The translations under genes and the position numbers were made by a program. Positions 14,951 through 22,372 of a DNA stretch of 51,450 nt are shown piece after piece. How positions within the stretch are numbered: the first letter of the stretch is position 1; every line of letters starts with the position of its first letter. The DNA is taken from IMG/VR virus record IMGVR_UViG_3300046522_000347, positions 1-51,450 of that record; one strand, 5' to 3'. This DNA comes from a virus. The notes beneath the pieces are model-generated. The model worked only from the letters and a program-made list of their open reading frames with translations, searched no databases and was not told where the DNA came from.

Positions 14951-15180
14951 TTGATGGTTACCTCACGCGTGTTCGTTACGGCCGAGTCGCCAGACACCCA
15001 ACGACCGTCCATCTTGACGAGGCAGCCTGTCGACAGCGTGACATACGTCTCAACGCCCATGAGGTTATGCAGGTTGCGGCACTGCTGAACGTTCCCACCG
15101 TAGACAACAGCGACGCCAATTGCTACAGGGACGCAGATCGATAGGGCTGCGACAAGGATCGCGAGTTTAAGTTCGCTCAT
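14947..15180 (-). CDS. Small membrane or secreted protein, 77 aa
   Basis: A long N-terminal hydrophobic stretch (LAILVAALSICVPVAIGVAV) serves as a transmembrane anchor or signal. A periplasmic-looking segment with two Cys residues follows (QQCRNL... TGCLVKMDGRWVSG). Function unknown. Confidence 0.6.
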   Translation of the reverse strand: MSELKLAILVAALSICVPVAIGVAVVYGGNVQQCRNLHNLMGVETYVTLSTGCLVKMDGRWVSGDSAVTNTREVTIK

Positions 15181-15182
15181 TG

Positions 15183-15410
15183 CTAACCTTCCCTGGCGGC
15201 GGTGAGTGCGTCGGCCGCGATGACCCCCGCAATGGATTGGTTGCGCAGGACCGCGCGCAGCGCTTCGACGAGGGTGTCATAGTTGTTGACGCGGCGCGCG
15301 ACTTCCATCGCGGTTGGCAACTCGTCGTGGATACCAATTGCGAACGCGTCGGGGCTGTTGTTTGCGCGCATTTCAAAACTGTGCGTGGTGGAGCGGACGG
15401 TGATCTTCAT
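15183..15410 (-). CDS. Hypothetical protein, 75 aa
   Basis: It starts MKITVRSTTHSFEMRANNSP and ends with an Ala-rich helix. ATG 15410 overlaps the previous stop (ATGA); a TTG two codons upstream is less likely. No family recognised. Confidence 0.6.
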   Translation of the reverse strand: MKITVRSTTHSFEMRANNSPDAFAIGIHDELPTAMEVARRVNNYDTLVEALRAVLRNQSIAGVIAADALTAAREG

Positions 15411-15601
15411 TCCCAATTCCCGCCTAACGCTGCGTCAATGGTGCGAATGGCGGTGTCGAACACGTTGGCGTCGCCGCTATCGTTGAACAGCGCTGCGTGC
15501 GCCAGCTTCAGCGCCTCGCGCAACTGCGTGTAGGTCGGCAGACCGAACGCCTGCGCGTCGCGGTCCATGTGGTCAATCAGTTTTTGCTTGTGCTTATCCA
15601 T
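15407..15601 (-). CDS. Hypothetical protein, 64 aa
   Basis: A helical protein (MDKHKQKLIDHMDRDAQAFG... REALKLAHAALFND). It is the first gene of the sub-operon driven by the second copy of the 43-bp promoter repeat. Confidence 0.6.
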   Translation of the reverse strand: MDKHKQKLIDHMDRDAQAFGLPTYTQLREALKLAHAALFNDSGDANVFDTAIRTIDAALGGNWE

Positions 15602-15644
15602 GACGATAATCCCATCAGTTCTCGCCGCGCCCCATGCGCTGCGT

Positions 15645-15687
15645 CCATGTGTTGAACTATACGCCCATTATTCGTATTGGTCAACAA
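15645..15687. repeat. 43-bp direct repeat, copy 2 (promoter)
   Basis: Identical to 13522-13564. It lies between a terminator and the first gene of the upstream accessory sub-operon. Confidence 0.9.
15656..15684 (-). promoter_or_regulatory. Sigma70-like promoter of the upstream accessory sub-operon
   Basis: Minus strand: TTGACC (15684-15679), 17-bp spacer, TATAGT (15661-15656). Same elements and spacing as at 13533-13561. Confidence 0.75.
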
Positions 15688-15711
15688 TAAAACGCCCCGC
15701 ATGACGGGACG
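15688..15711 (-). terminator. Rho-independent terminator
   Basis: On the minus strand CGTCCCG-TCATG-CGGGGCG (one G-T pair) is followed by TTTTATT. It ends the two-gene unit coming from 16476 and is immediately followed by the next promoter. Confidence 0.75.
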
Positions 15712-15716
15712 TGTGA

Positions 15717-15914
15717 TTACGGCGCTTCCTCATACGTTGGACAGTTTTCGCCGTAATCGGGCCAGATGGCGAGGCGATGCCAATACGGCTGCGCGATGCA
15801 GGCTGGAAGTGGTGGCGGGACGAAGTTCGCCTTGCATTTGCCTGGGGCGTTGCGCTTGATGCGGCCGGTAGGCGTGCGCGGGAACTCGGCGTATTTACAG
15901 GTTTTGCAGGTCAT
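15717..15914 (-). CDS. Cys-rich putative zinc-binding protein, 65 aa
   Basis: It begins MTCKTCKYAEFPRTPTGRIK, with further cysteines in GKCKAN, PACI and GENCPTYE; this is the layout of small phage zinc-ribbon-like proteins. It lies 4 bp after the 185-aa gene and just before a terminator, so the two form a short operon. Confidence 0.65.
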   Translation of the reverse strand: MTCKTCKYAEFPRTPTGRIKRNAPGKCKANFVPPPLPACIAQPYWHRLAIWPDYGENCPTYEEAP

Positions 15915-15918
15915 GGCG

Positions 15919-16476
15919 TTAAAACATTGGGGTTCGGGGGATGACGACGATGCGCTGATCGCGCAGGACTTCCATGAGTTCATTGGCGCGATAGAACAGC
16001 CCGTTGCGCACGACGTACGTGTTCGGGTCGTTGCCGCCCTCCGTGGGATAGATGACCTGGAGTTCGACGAGGTTCTGGACTTTCTCACCGTCGAACCGGA
16101 TGAACTTCAAGAGGTCATCTTTGCTCAAGGCGCGCGGATGCGGACACGTGTCGTAAATCCTGCTGACGTGGCCTTCTAGTTCTTCCAGCAGACCGGACGT
16201 CCCGTACTGCAGGATGTCGCACACACGTTGGACAAGGCCATCGTGCCCGTCGCGAACCATGAAGGTTTTTTCCTTCAAGTTGTTCACCCTGGCGTTGATG
16301 TATCTCTGGCGGCTGACGGATTTGGCTTCACGACGAGCTTCGTCCCTCATTTTCACGCACGCGGTGCACATTCCGTTGCTGGTGTAGCGGGGGGAGTCGT
16401 GGCCGCGTCGACATGGCTTTCCGCTGTTGTACGTGAGTTCGCCGGCCTCAAGTGCTCGTTCAATCGGGCTTTTCAT
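15919..16476 (-). CDS. Zinc-ribbon protein, putative DNA-binding, 185 aa
   Basis: The N-terminal 45 residues hold GKPCRRGHDSPRYTSNGMCT followed by ACVK, a C..GH...C..C zinc-finger pattern seen in phage HNH-associated and regulatory proteins. A basic helix (KSVSRQRYINARVNNLKEK) and a C-terminal globular domain of unknown fold follow. It is divergent from the terminase operon; its promoter and start are surrounded by the 19-bp elements, so it may be controlled by them or bind them. AGAAGG nine bases upstream of ATG 16476 is part of one such element. Confidence 0.65.
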   Translation of the reverse strand: MKSPIERALEAGELTYNSGKPCRRGHDSPRYTSNGMCTACVKMRDEARREAKSVSRQRYINARVNNLKEKTFMVRDGHDGLVQRVCDILQYGTSGLLEELEGHVSRIYDTCPHPRALSKDDLLKFIRFDGEKVQNLVELQVIYPTEGGNDPNTYVVRNGLFYRANELMEVLRDQRIVVIPRTPMF

Positions 16477-16480
16477 GTGT

Positions 16481-16662
16481 CTATACCTTCTGTACTGTAC
16501 CGTCGAGATTTTACCTAAATGCTCTTTCCTGTCAACTATACCTTCTGTACTATATTTAATGTACGGGAACTGTAGTCACTGGTGTATAAGTATAGTATAG
16601 AAGGTATAGAGGGCTGGAAATACAGATTTGCAAAAACTGGAAACATAGTACAGAAGGTATAG
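16481..16662. promoter_or_regulatory. Four copies of a 19-bp element in the divergent control region
   Basis: Copies at 16481-16499 and 16536-16554 read CTATACCTTCTGTACTATA (or a close variant). Copies at 16591-16609 and 16644-16662 are its reverse complement (TATAGTACAGAAGGTATAG with small changes). Two copies thus face each way around an AT-rich gap of about 230 bp between the 185-aa gene and terS. They could be operators for a regulator, terminase small-subunit binding (pac) sites, or both. The rest of 16477-16706 holds no gene that I can see. Confidence 0.7.
16508..16535 (-). promoter_or_regulatory. Promoter of the 185-aa zinc-ribbon gene
   Basis: Minus strand: TTGACA (16535-16530), 16-bp spacer, TAAAAT (16513-16508). 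It is flanked by element copy 2 just upstream of the -35 and copy 1 between the -10 and the start codon. Confidence 0.7.
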
Positions 16663-16706
16663 TTGAGGTAAAATCCGATTACCGCAACTGACATACGCGT
16701 GACGAC

Positions 16707-17411
16707 ATGAGAAATGATGAACCAACACTGAACGATTGGCTGTTTATCGGAGAGTACGTAAAGGATTGGAAAGCCGGGGACGCGATGCGCCGCGCCGGGT
16801 TCTACGTTGGGGACTTTTACAGTCAGGAAGCGTACCGCCGTTTAAAGAAGCCGGCGGTGATGCGAGAGATCGCAAAAATACGTGACGCAGCAAAGACAAA
16901 AGTACAGTTAAGTACAGGCGTCATCGTTGACGACATCTTGAACGTAATCACCGCTGATCCCCGCGACCTCATCGAAACCGTGACCGAATCGTGCCGCTAC
17001 TGTCATGGCGCGGATCACATGTACCAATTCACGTTGAACGAATGGCGACGCAAGGAATTCGAAGCTGACGCCAAAGCGGAACGGCCGCCGCATCCCCTGG
17101 GCGGGATCGGGTTCAATCCCCATCGCGATCCGCACCCCGACTGCCCCGAATGTTTCGGGAAGGGCATCGTGATTGAACGCCTCAAGGACGTGCGCGATCT
17201 GTCCCCGGCCGCCGCTGCTCTATATATGGGCGTCGAGCGCACGAAGTCGGGCTTGAAGATCAACATGCGTAGCAAGGACAGCGCACGTGACGCCGCCGCG
17301 CGCTTCCTGGGCATGAACAAGGAAACACACATCCTCAAGGATGGCGGCAAATCGCTGGCCGACATGAGCGATGCGGAATTGGAAGCGCTGGCGAGGGGTG
17401 AGGGGCAATGA
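16707..17411 (+). CDS. terS: Terminase small subunit
   Basis: A 234-aa protein expected to recognise phage DNA and load the large subunit. The N-terminal 60 residues are an HTH region (WLFIGEYVKDWKAGDAMRRA... AYRRLKKPAVMREIAKIRDA), then VDDILNVITADPRDLIE, typical of the Terminase_2-like family. A CRYCHG...CPECFGKG zinc finger is inserted in the middle, separated by an aromatic/basic loop. The C-terminal KDSARDAAARFLGMNKETH motif is also typical. It overlaps the large subunit by ATGA. Confidence 0.85.
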   Translation: MRNDEPTLNDWLFIGEYVKDWKAGDAMRRAGFYVGDFYSQEAYRRLKKPAVMREIAKIRDAAKTKVQLSTGVIVDDILNVITADPRDLIETVTESCRYCHGADHMYQFTLNEWRRKEFEADAKAERPPHPLGGIGFNPHRDPHPDCPECFGKGIVIERLKDVRDLSPAAAALYMGVERTKSGLKINMRSKDSARDAAARFLGMNKETHILKDGGKSLADMSDAELEALARGEGQ

Positions 17412-19720
17412 CCGCCGGTATCTTCCAACGGCAGGCCGCCGCCGAGTTGCTGCGCAGGCGCCGCGCCCGTGTCGACCCGGTGCATTACGCCGAGTACGTC
17501 GACGTCCCCGGACGCCCTGTTGAGGACGAGGCGGAAGACGGCGAGGTCGTCATTGACGCGCCCGAAACGCTGCTCGCTCAACATCACAAAATGATTTTGC
17601 GCGAGGTCGAAGAATGCTTCCTGAAGGACACGGGGCGTCTGATGATCTTCATGCCCCCTGGCTCGGCGAAGTCGACGTATGGGTCGGTCGTCGCGCCGTC
17701 GTACCTCATGGGCAAGTACAAGAAGACGCGCATCGGTCTCGCCAGCTACGCCGATTCCCTGGCGCTCAAGATGGGCCGGCGCACCCGCTCGATCATCAAC
17801 CAGAAGCGCTACAAACAGACGTTTGACGTCGAGTTGTCCACCGAGTCGGCCGCCGCGAACAACTTCAAGCTGACGAACGATAGCGAATACATGGCAACGG
17901 GCATCCTGGGCGCGTTCACCGGCAATCGCTTCGAACTCTTGATGATCGATGACCCGGTGAAGGGCCGCGAGCAGGCCGACTCCGAGACGATCCGGAATAA
18001 GACGTGGGACGCGTTTCACGACGACCTGTTGACGCGTCTCGTTCCAGGCGGATCGATCGTGATCATTCAATGCATGGTCGGCGATACGCAAGTTCTCATG
18101 GCTGACGGAACAGAGCGGGCGTTGCGCGATGTGCGACCTGGGGATCGTATCGCCACGTACGACAACGGGCGCATGTCCGCATCCACCGTACGCAACTGGG
18201 CGAATCAAGGTTCTGATCAAGTGTTCACAATTAGGATGAGTTCCGGTAAAATTGCCACCGCGAATGAGAGGCATCCGTTTCTTGTTGCGCGCAATGGGGA
18301 ATTGAAATGGGTTCGACTAAAGGAACTGACGGTCGGGGATATGATCGTTCGGGCCAGCAAAAGCACGGAGGGTGGCGCGGCGTCCAGTGTGCATACGACG
18401 GCTGCGACAAGCATGCAAAGTGTAAGGGGATGTGCATGTCCCATTACAACAAAACGAGATGGGCAAACGGCCATCGACCCCCATCCGTCAACGCCGACAG
18501 CAGACGCGACGCCCATCTCAAACATCGATACGGGATCACGCTGGCCGAATACAAATCACTTTTCGATTTGCAGGACGGGCGCTGCGGAGTGTGCAGGCAA
18601 CCCCCCGGCGACAACGTGCACGCGCATTGGGGCGGAAAGCTGTGCGTCGACCATTGCCACGAAACAGGCAAAGTTCGAGGCTTGCTCTGCAACGACTGCA
18701 ATCTCGCAGTTGGATACGGGAAGACTGCCGACATCCTGCAACGGGCCGCTGAGTACCTACAGTTTCACGCTGGATGAAATCAGCGAGATTGTCGACGCTG
18801 GATACGAAGACGTTTTCGATATCCAAGTTGATCGAACAGAGAACTTCATTGCCAACGGCGTGGTGAGCCATAACACCAGATGGCACGAAGACGACCTCTC
18901 GGGCCGCATCCTGCCGGTTGACTGGAACGGCGAATCGGGCGACATCATGTGCCGCGATGGCAACGTGTGGCGCGTGTTGTGTCTCCAGGCTGAGTGCGAT
19001 TCGGATACCGACCCGCTCGGGCGCAAGCGTGGCGAGATGCTGTGGCGCGAATGGTTCACGGAGAAGCATTGGGCGCAGTTCCGGGGCGAAGCGCGCACCT
19101 GGGGCGCACTCTTCCAGCAGATACCGAAGCCAAAAGACGGCCTGATGTTCAAGCCGGACAAGATCGAGATCGTCGACACGCTGCCGGCCGGGCGCATCAC
19201 ATGGGTGCGTGGCTGGGACTTGGCAGCGACGGAAGGTGGCGGCGCGTTCACGGTGGGCGGTCTGCTGGGCATCCATCAACCGACGCAACGCCCCATCATT
19301 GCGGACATCGCGCGGTTCCAGAAGGCGCCGGGCTCGCGGGACGACTCGATACGCAACGTCGCGGTGATGGACGGGCGTCTCGTCAAACAGGACATTCCGG
19401 ACGATCCGGGCGCGGGCGGCACGGCGCAGACGGAATACCTTGTCAAGAAGTTGAAAGGCTGCTCTGTGGTATGGGGGCCGGAAAGCGGCGACAAGGAAAC
19501 GCGCGCCATCCCGTTGGCGTCGGAAGTCAACATCGGCAACGTGATGATGCTCCGTGGCGAATGGAACCGGCCGCTATTGGAAGAGATGCGCGCGTTCCCG
19601 AACGGGACGTACAAGGATCAGGTTGACGCGCTGTCGCGGGCATACTCTCGCCTCGTTCCCCTTCCCGGTAGAATGCAGATCAATAAAACCCTTCTCAACA
19701 AAGTCAAGGCGCAACGATGA
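17408..19720 (+). CDS. terL: Terminase large subunit precursor containing an intein
   Basis: The DNA-packaging ATPase/nuclease, 770 codons as encoded and 502 aa after predicted splicing. N-extein: Walker A-like MPPGSAKST, Walker B FELLMIDDP. The intein occupies residues 222-489. The C-extein resumes with TRWHEDDLSGRIL, the conserved post-Walker B motif, then the RNase H-like nuclease (RGWDLAATEGGG; DQVDALSRAYS). Joining residues 221 and 490 gives ...VIIQ-TRWHEDDL, the expected family sequence. The product acts at the portal with TerS. The gene overlaps terS (ATGA) and the following small gene (ATGA). Confidence 0.92.
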   Translation: MTAGIFQRQAAAELLRRRRARVDPVHYAEYVDVPGRPVEDEAEDGEVVIDAPETLLAQHHKMILREVEECFLKDTGRLMIFMPPGSAKSTYGSVVAPSYLMGKYKKTRIGLASYADSLALKMGRRTRSIINQKRYKQTFDVELSTESAAANNFKLTNDSEYMATGILGAFTGNRFELLMIDDPVKGREQADSETIRNKTWDAFHDDLLTRLVPGGSIVIIQCMVGDTQVLMADGTERALRDVRPGDRIATYDNGRMSASTVRNWANQGSDQVFTIRMSSGKIATANERHPFLVARNGELKWVRLKELTVGDMIVRASKSTEGGAASSVHTTAATSMQSVRGCACPITTKRDGQTAIDPHPSTPTADATPISNIDTGSRWPNTNHFSICRTGAAECAGNPPATTCTRIGAESCASTIATKQAKFEACSATTAISQLDTGRLPTSCNGPLSTYSFTLDEISEIVDAGYEDVFDIQVDRTENFIANGVVSHNTRWHEDDLSGRILPVDWNGESGDIMCRDGNVWRVLCLQAECDSDTDPLGRKRGEMLWREWFTEKHWAQFRGEARTWGALFQQIPKPKDGLMFKPDKIEIVDTLPAGRITWVRGWDLAATEGGGAFTVGGLLGIHQPTQRPIIADIARFQKAPGSRDDSIRNVAVMDGRLVKQDIPDDPGAGGTAQTEYLVKKLKGCSVVWGPESGDKETRAIPLASEVNIGNVMMLRGEWNRPLLEEMRAFPNGTYKDQVDALSRAYSRLVPLPGRMQINKTLLNKVKAQR
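18071..18874 (+). mobile_element. Intein in the terminase large subunit (268 residues)
   Basis: Block A starts at Cys222 (CMVGDTQVLMADGTERALRD). A block B-like NERHPFLV ends in the conserved His289, with Asn at the usual Thr position. WVRLKELTVGDMIV is the next Hint strand. Blocks F/G are DVFDIQVDRTENFIANGVVS followed by His488-Asn489, and Thr490 is the +1 nucleophile. All residues needed for class 1 splicing (Cys1, block B His, terminal His-Asn, Thr+1) are present; the block F His-Asn pair is Glu-Asn. Residues about 318-452 in this frame have no Hint or endonuclease motif, being Ser/Thr/Cys/Ala-rich, because that DNA encodes an HNH protein in another frame. Confidence 0.9.
18307..18777 (+). 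CDS. HNH / endonuclease VII-like putative homing endonuclease, out of frame inside the intein
   Basis: A 156-aa protein read in the -1 frame relative to terL. Residues 28-46 form a Cys-rich knuckle (CAYDGCDKHAKCKGMCMSHY). The typical phage Endo VII domain follows: RYGITLAEYKSLFDLQDGRC with C93 and C96, the catalytic VDHCHETGKVRGLLC (D115, H116, H118), and CNDCNLAVG (C128, C131, N132). The domain is full length with an ATG just before it and GGGGA six bases upstream of that ATG. It ends where the C-terminal splicing blocks begin. It is most likely the homing nuclease that spreads the intein into intein-less terL alleles. Confidence 0.85.
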   Translation: MGSTKGTDGRGYDRSGQQKHGGWRGVQCAYDGCDKHAKCKGMCMSHYNKTRWANGHRPPSVNADSRRDAHLKHRYGITLAEYKSLFDLQDGRCGVCRQPPGDNVHAHWGGKLCVDHCHETGKVRGLLCNDCNLAVGYGKTADILQRAAEYLQFHAG

Positions 19721-19923
19721 CTATCCACGCATACACCGAAACGGACAACTACCGGACGTATCCGGCCTATATCAACGTGAGCGAAAACCGCTTCGTGCCG
19801 GGTCAAGTGCTCGTCACCGTCCGCAACCGCGAGTTCTCGACGCCGAGCGTCATCGGCCTGGACCGCGAACAACTGCAGGCGCTGCGCGATGATCTCGACG
19901 CATGCCTGAAGGGTCAGCCATGA
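19717..19923 (+). CDS. Hypothetical protein, 68 aa
   Basis: A small mixed alpha/beta protein (YINVSENRFVPGQVLVTVRN, then LDREQLQALRDDLDACLKG). It is coupled by ATGA to terL and to the portal gene. Small proteins at this position are common in phage head operons; the function is unknown. Confidence 0.65.
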   Translation: MTIHAYTETDNYRTYPAYINVSENRFVPGQVLVTVRNREFSTPSVIGLDREQLQALRDDLDACLKGQP

Positions 19924-21338
19924 AGAACTTCCGCATCGGCGAACGGCTGCGCGCCTGGGCTCGCGGGCTGAAAGAGTCGGACGTCGGACCCGCGCCGCCC
20001 GCGTTCGGGCCGCCGAAGATGCTGCCGGGCGTCGTGCCCGATGGCGTGAAACTGGCGATGGACAACGACATGGCGGACGTCTACACGTACGCGTCGCAGA
20101 TGTATGGTGCGGCCTGCCAGCAGTTCCCCGGATATCCCGTACTGTCCCAACTGACGCAGATCGCCGAATATCGAATGCTGTCGGAGAAGACCGCGCATGC
20201 GATGACCCGCAAATGGATCAAGCTGCATTCGAAGGGCGACGACGACAAGTCCGAACTCATCTCGAAGATCGAAGACGCGCTGACCCGCTTCAAGGTGCGC
20301 GAACTGTTCACGGAAGCGGCGATCCACGATGGGTTCTTCGGCCGCGCGCAACTGTTCGTCGACCTGGGCGAGCAAGACGGCGACGGGCTGGCAATCCCGC
20401 TGTTCGAAGACTCGACGATCATGAAAGGCAAGCTGCGCAAGTTCAAGCTGGTCGAAGCGATGTTCACCTATCCGAACTCGTACAGCGCGTCGAACCCGTT
20501 GCGTGACGATTACTTCAACCCGTCGTCGTGGTTCGTGATGGGGCAGAAGGTGCACTCGACACGGTTGCTGACGTTCGTCGGCCGCCCGCTGCCGGACATC
20601 CTCAAGCCGGCGTACAATTTCGGCGGAATGAGCATGTCGCAACTGGCCATGCCGTACGTGAACAACTGGCAGAAGACCCGCGACAGCGTCAACCGCCTGA
20701 TCTCCAACTATTCGACGTCGGGCGTAAAAACTGATTTGTCGGGCATTCTGGCCGGCGACAGCGGCGAAGACTTGATGATGCGCGCACAGTTGTACACGGA
20801 GATGCGCGATAACCAAGGGTTGATGTTGCTCGACATGACCAACGAAGACTTTTTCCAGCACAACGTGCCGCTATCCACGCTCGACCAACTCCAGGCGCAG
20901 GCACAAGAGCACATGGCGTCCGTCGCGTCGATGCCGCTGCCAATCCTGCTGGGCATCACCCCGTCCGGCCTGAACGCCAGCGCTGATGGTGACATTGAGA
21001 TTTTCTACGACCATGTGCGCGACATGCAAGAACGGCTGTTCCGCGACAACTTGACGAAGGTGATCAAACTCATTCAACTGTCCGAGTTTGGCAGCGTCGA
21101 CGAGGACGTCGTATTCGACTTCGTGTCCCTGTGGCAGCAGACCGAAGCGGAACTCGCGGCGAACCGCAAGAGCGATGCGGAAGCGGCTGCGATTTACGTT
21201 GAGTTGGGCGCGATCACGCCCGAAGAGGTCCGCCAACGGCTGGCCGACGACGAGTACAGCGGGTTCAACGGCCTGGACATGGGCGTGACGATCGAACCGC
21301 AGGCTGAAGAGGAACCGGACGACGAGGCGCCTGAATGA
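19920..21338 (+). CDS. Portal protein (DUF1073 family)
   Basis: A 472-aa protein forming the dodecameric DNA gateway at the capsid vertex. It matches the DUF1073 portal layout: DVYTYASQMYGAACQQFPGY, EKTAHAMTRKWIK, then HDGFFGRAQLFVDL, MGQKVHSTRLLTFVGRPLPD, and MPLPILLGITPSGLNASADG, followed by an acidic C-terminus. GAAGGGT upstream supports ATG 19920, which overlaps the previous stop. It lies directly after terL, as usual. Confidence 0.88.
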   Translation: MKNFRIGERLRAWARGLKESDVGPAPPAFGPPKMLPGVVPDGVKLAMDNDMADVYTYASQMYGAACQQFPGYPVLSQLTQIAEYRMLSEKTAHAMTRKWIKLHSKGDDDKSELISKIEDALTRFKVRELFTEAAIHDGFFGRAQLFVDLGEQDGDGLAIPLFEDSTIMKGKLRKFKLVEAMFTYPNSYSASNPLRDDYFNPSSWFVMGQKVHSTRLLTFVGRPLPDILKPAYNFGGMSMSQLAMPYVNNWQKTRDSVNRLISNYSTSGVKTDLSGILAGDSGEDLMMRAQLYTEMRDNQGLMLLDMTNEDFFQHNVPLSTLDQLQAQAQEHMASVASMPLPILLGITPSGLNASADGDIEIFYDHVRDMQERLFRDNLTKVIKLIQLSEFGSVDEDVVFDFVSLWQQTEAELAANRKSDAEAAAIYVELGAITPEEVRQRLADDEYSGFNGLDMGVTIEPQAEEEPDDEAPE

Positions 21339-22135
21339 CCGAACTGCGCGCACCTGGGAAGGCCGTCACGCTCAAGCCGGTGCGGCCGAACGTCGGCGTC
21401 GAGATGGCCTATCAGCGTGCATTGACGGACCTCGTCGACGACATGAACAAATCGATTTTGTATTGGATCGGCGCGGCGTATCGAGCCAACCCGCCAGCAA
21501 TGGCGATGGACGCGACACCGTCCGAAGAACTGCGAAAGGTCATGAAGAAGTTGGCGCGACGCTGGATCAAGGCGTTCGGCGAGGCGGCAACGAAGATCGC
21601 GGGCGCTTTCGCCACGCAGGCGCAGGCGCAGGCCGAACGGACCATGTCGAAGGTGCTCAAGGATGCGGGATTCTCCGTACCGTTCAAGCCAACTGCTGCG
21701 ATGAAAGATGCGTTCGATTCCGTGCTCGTCGAGAACGTTGCGTTGATCAAATCGATTCCGTCGCAGCAGTTCACCGCGATTGAAGGTGCGGTCATGCGCA
21801 GCGTGCAGGCGGGGCGCGATCTCAAGACGCTGCGCGAAGAACTGCTCGCCTTGGGCGCGAAGTCGAAGAACCGCGCGGCGCTGATCGCACGGGACCAGAA
21901 CAACAAAGCGACAGCCGTCATCACGAAGGCGCGACGCTTGTCGCTGGGACTGACCAAGGCCAAATGGCGACACAGTCGCGGCGGCGTGCACCCCCGAAAA
22001 TCTCACGTCGAAGCGGACGGAACGATATATGATGTCACCGTTGGATGTTTGATCAATGGCGAGTACATCATGCCCGGCGAGAAGATCAATTGCCGGTGCA
22101 CGTCGTCGGTCGTCATTCCCGGTATCGATGACTAA
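21335..22135 (+). CDS. Mu gpF-like head morphogenesis protein
   Basis: A 266-aa minor head protein. The C-terminal 80 residues carry the signature ALIARDQNNKATAVITKARR, KWRHSRGGVHPRKSHVEADG and PGEKINCRCTSSVVIP (Phage_Mu_F/SPP1 gp7-like). The N-terminal part is helical. Such proteins associate with the portal and are ejected or needed for head assembly. It overlaps the portal by ATGA. Confidence 0.88.
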   Translation: MTELRAPGKAVTLKPVRPNVGVEMAYQRALTDLVDDMNKSILYWIGAAYRANPPAMAMDATPSEELRKVMKKLARRWIKAFGEAATKIAGAFATQAQAQAERTMSKVLKDAGFSVPFKPTAAMKDAFDSVLVENVALIKSIPSQQFTAIEGAVMRSVQAGRDLKTLREELLALGAKSKNRAALIARDQNNKATAVITKARRLSLGLTKAKWRHSRGGVHPRKSHVEADGTIYDVTVGCLINGEYIMPGEKINCRCTSSVVIPGIDD

Positions 22136-22151
22136 CCACATGGAGAATAAA

Positions 22152-22253
22152 ATGATGGCACTCCCAGTAATCATCTATCTGTTCGTCTGCGCTGGCCTGG
22201 GCGGTATCGCTGGTGCAGCTACCGGAAAACCTCTCAAAGTTGAGAAGAAATGA
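22152..22253 (+). CDS. Very small membrane protein, 33 aa
   Basis: It starts MMALPVIIYLFVCAGLGGIA, a single transmembrane helix with a Gly/Ala-rich face, then a short Lys-rich end (KPLKVEKK). GGAG lies six bases upstream of ATG 22152. Its stop overlaps the next ATG (ATGA). Confidence 0.55.
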   Translation: MMALPVIIYLFVCAGLGGIAGAATGKPLKVEKK

Positions 22254-22372
22254 GCGCCGAAGGTCTGTTGATAGCGCTCGTGCTGCTGCTGGCCGGCACC
22301 GTGTGCGCGTCGGCGTTCCTCGCGTACCGGGAAGTCAAACGACATAACGAATATATGAAAGAGATCAAATGA
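22250..22372 (+). CDS. Very small membrane protein, 40 aa
   Basis: It reads MSAEGLLIALVLLLAGTVCA, then [20 protein letters not shown]: one transmembrane helix followed by a charged amphipathic helix. It is coupled by ATGA on both sides to the 33-aa gene and the DUF2213 gene. Its role in a head operon is unclear; it may be an extra lysis or superinfection factor, but nothing proves it. Confidence 0.55.
   Translation: MSAEGLLIALVLLLAGTVCASAFLAYREVKRHNEYMKEIK

Noticed and set aside
18432-18752. Third open frame across the intein region
   Set aside because: It has no motif and no ribosome-binding site, and lies opposite to or out of frame with both the Hint and HNH coding; it is a GC-rich shadow.
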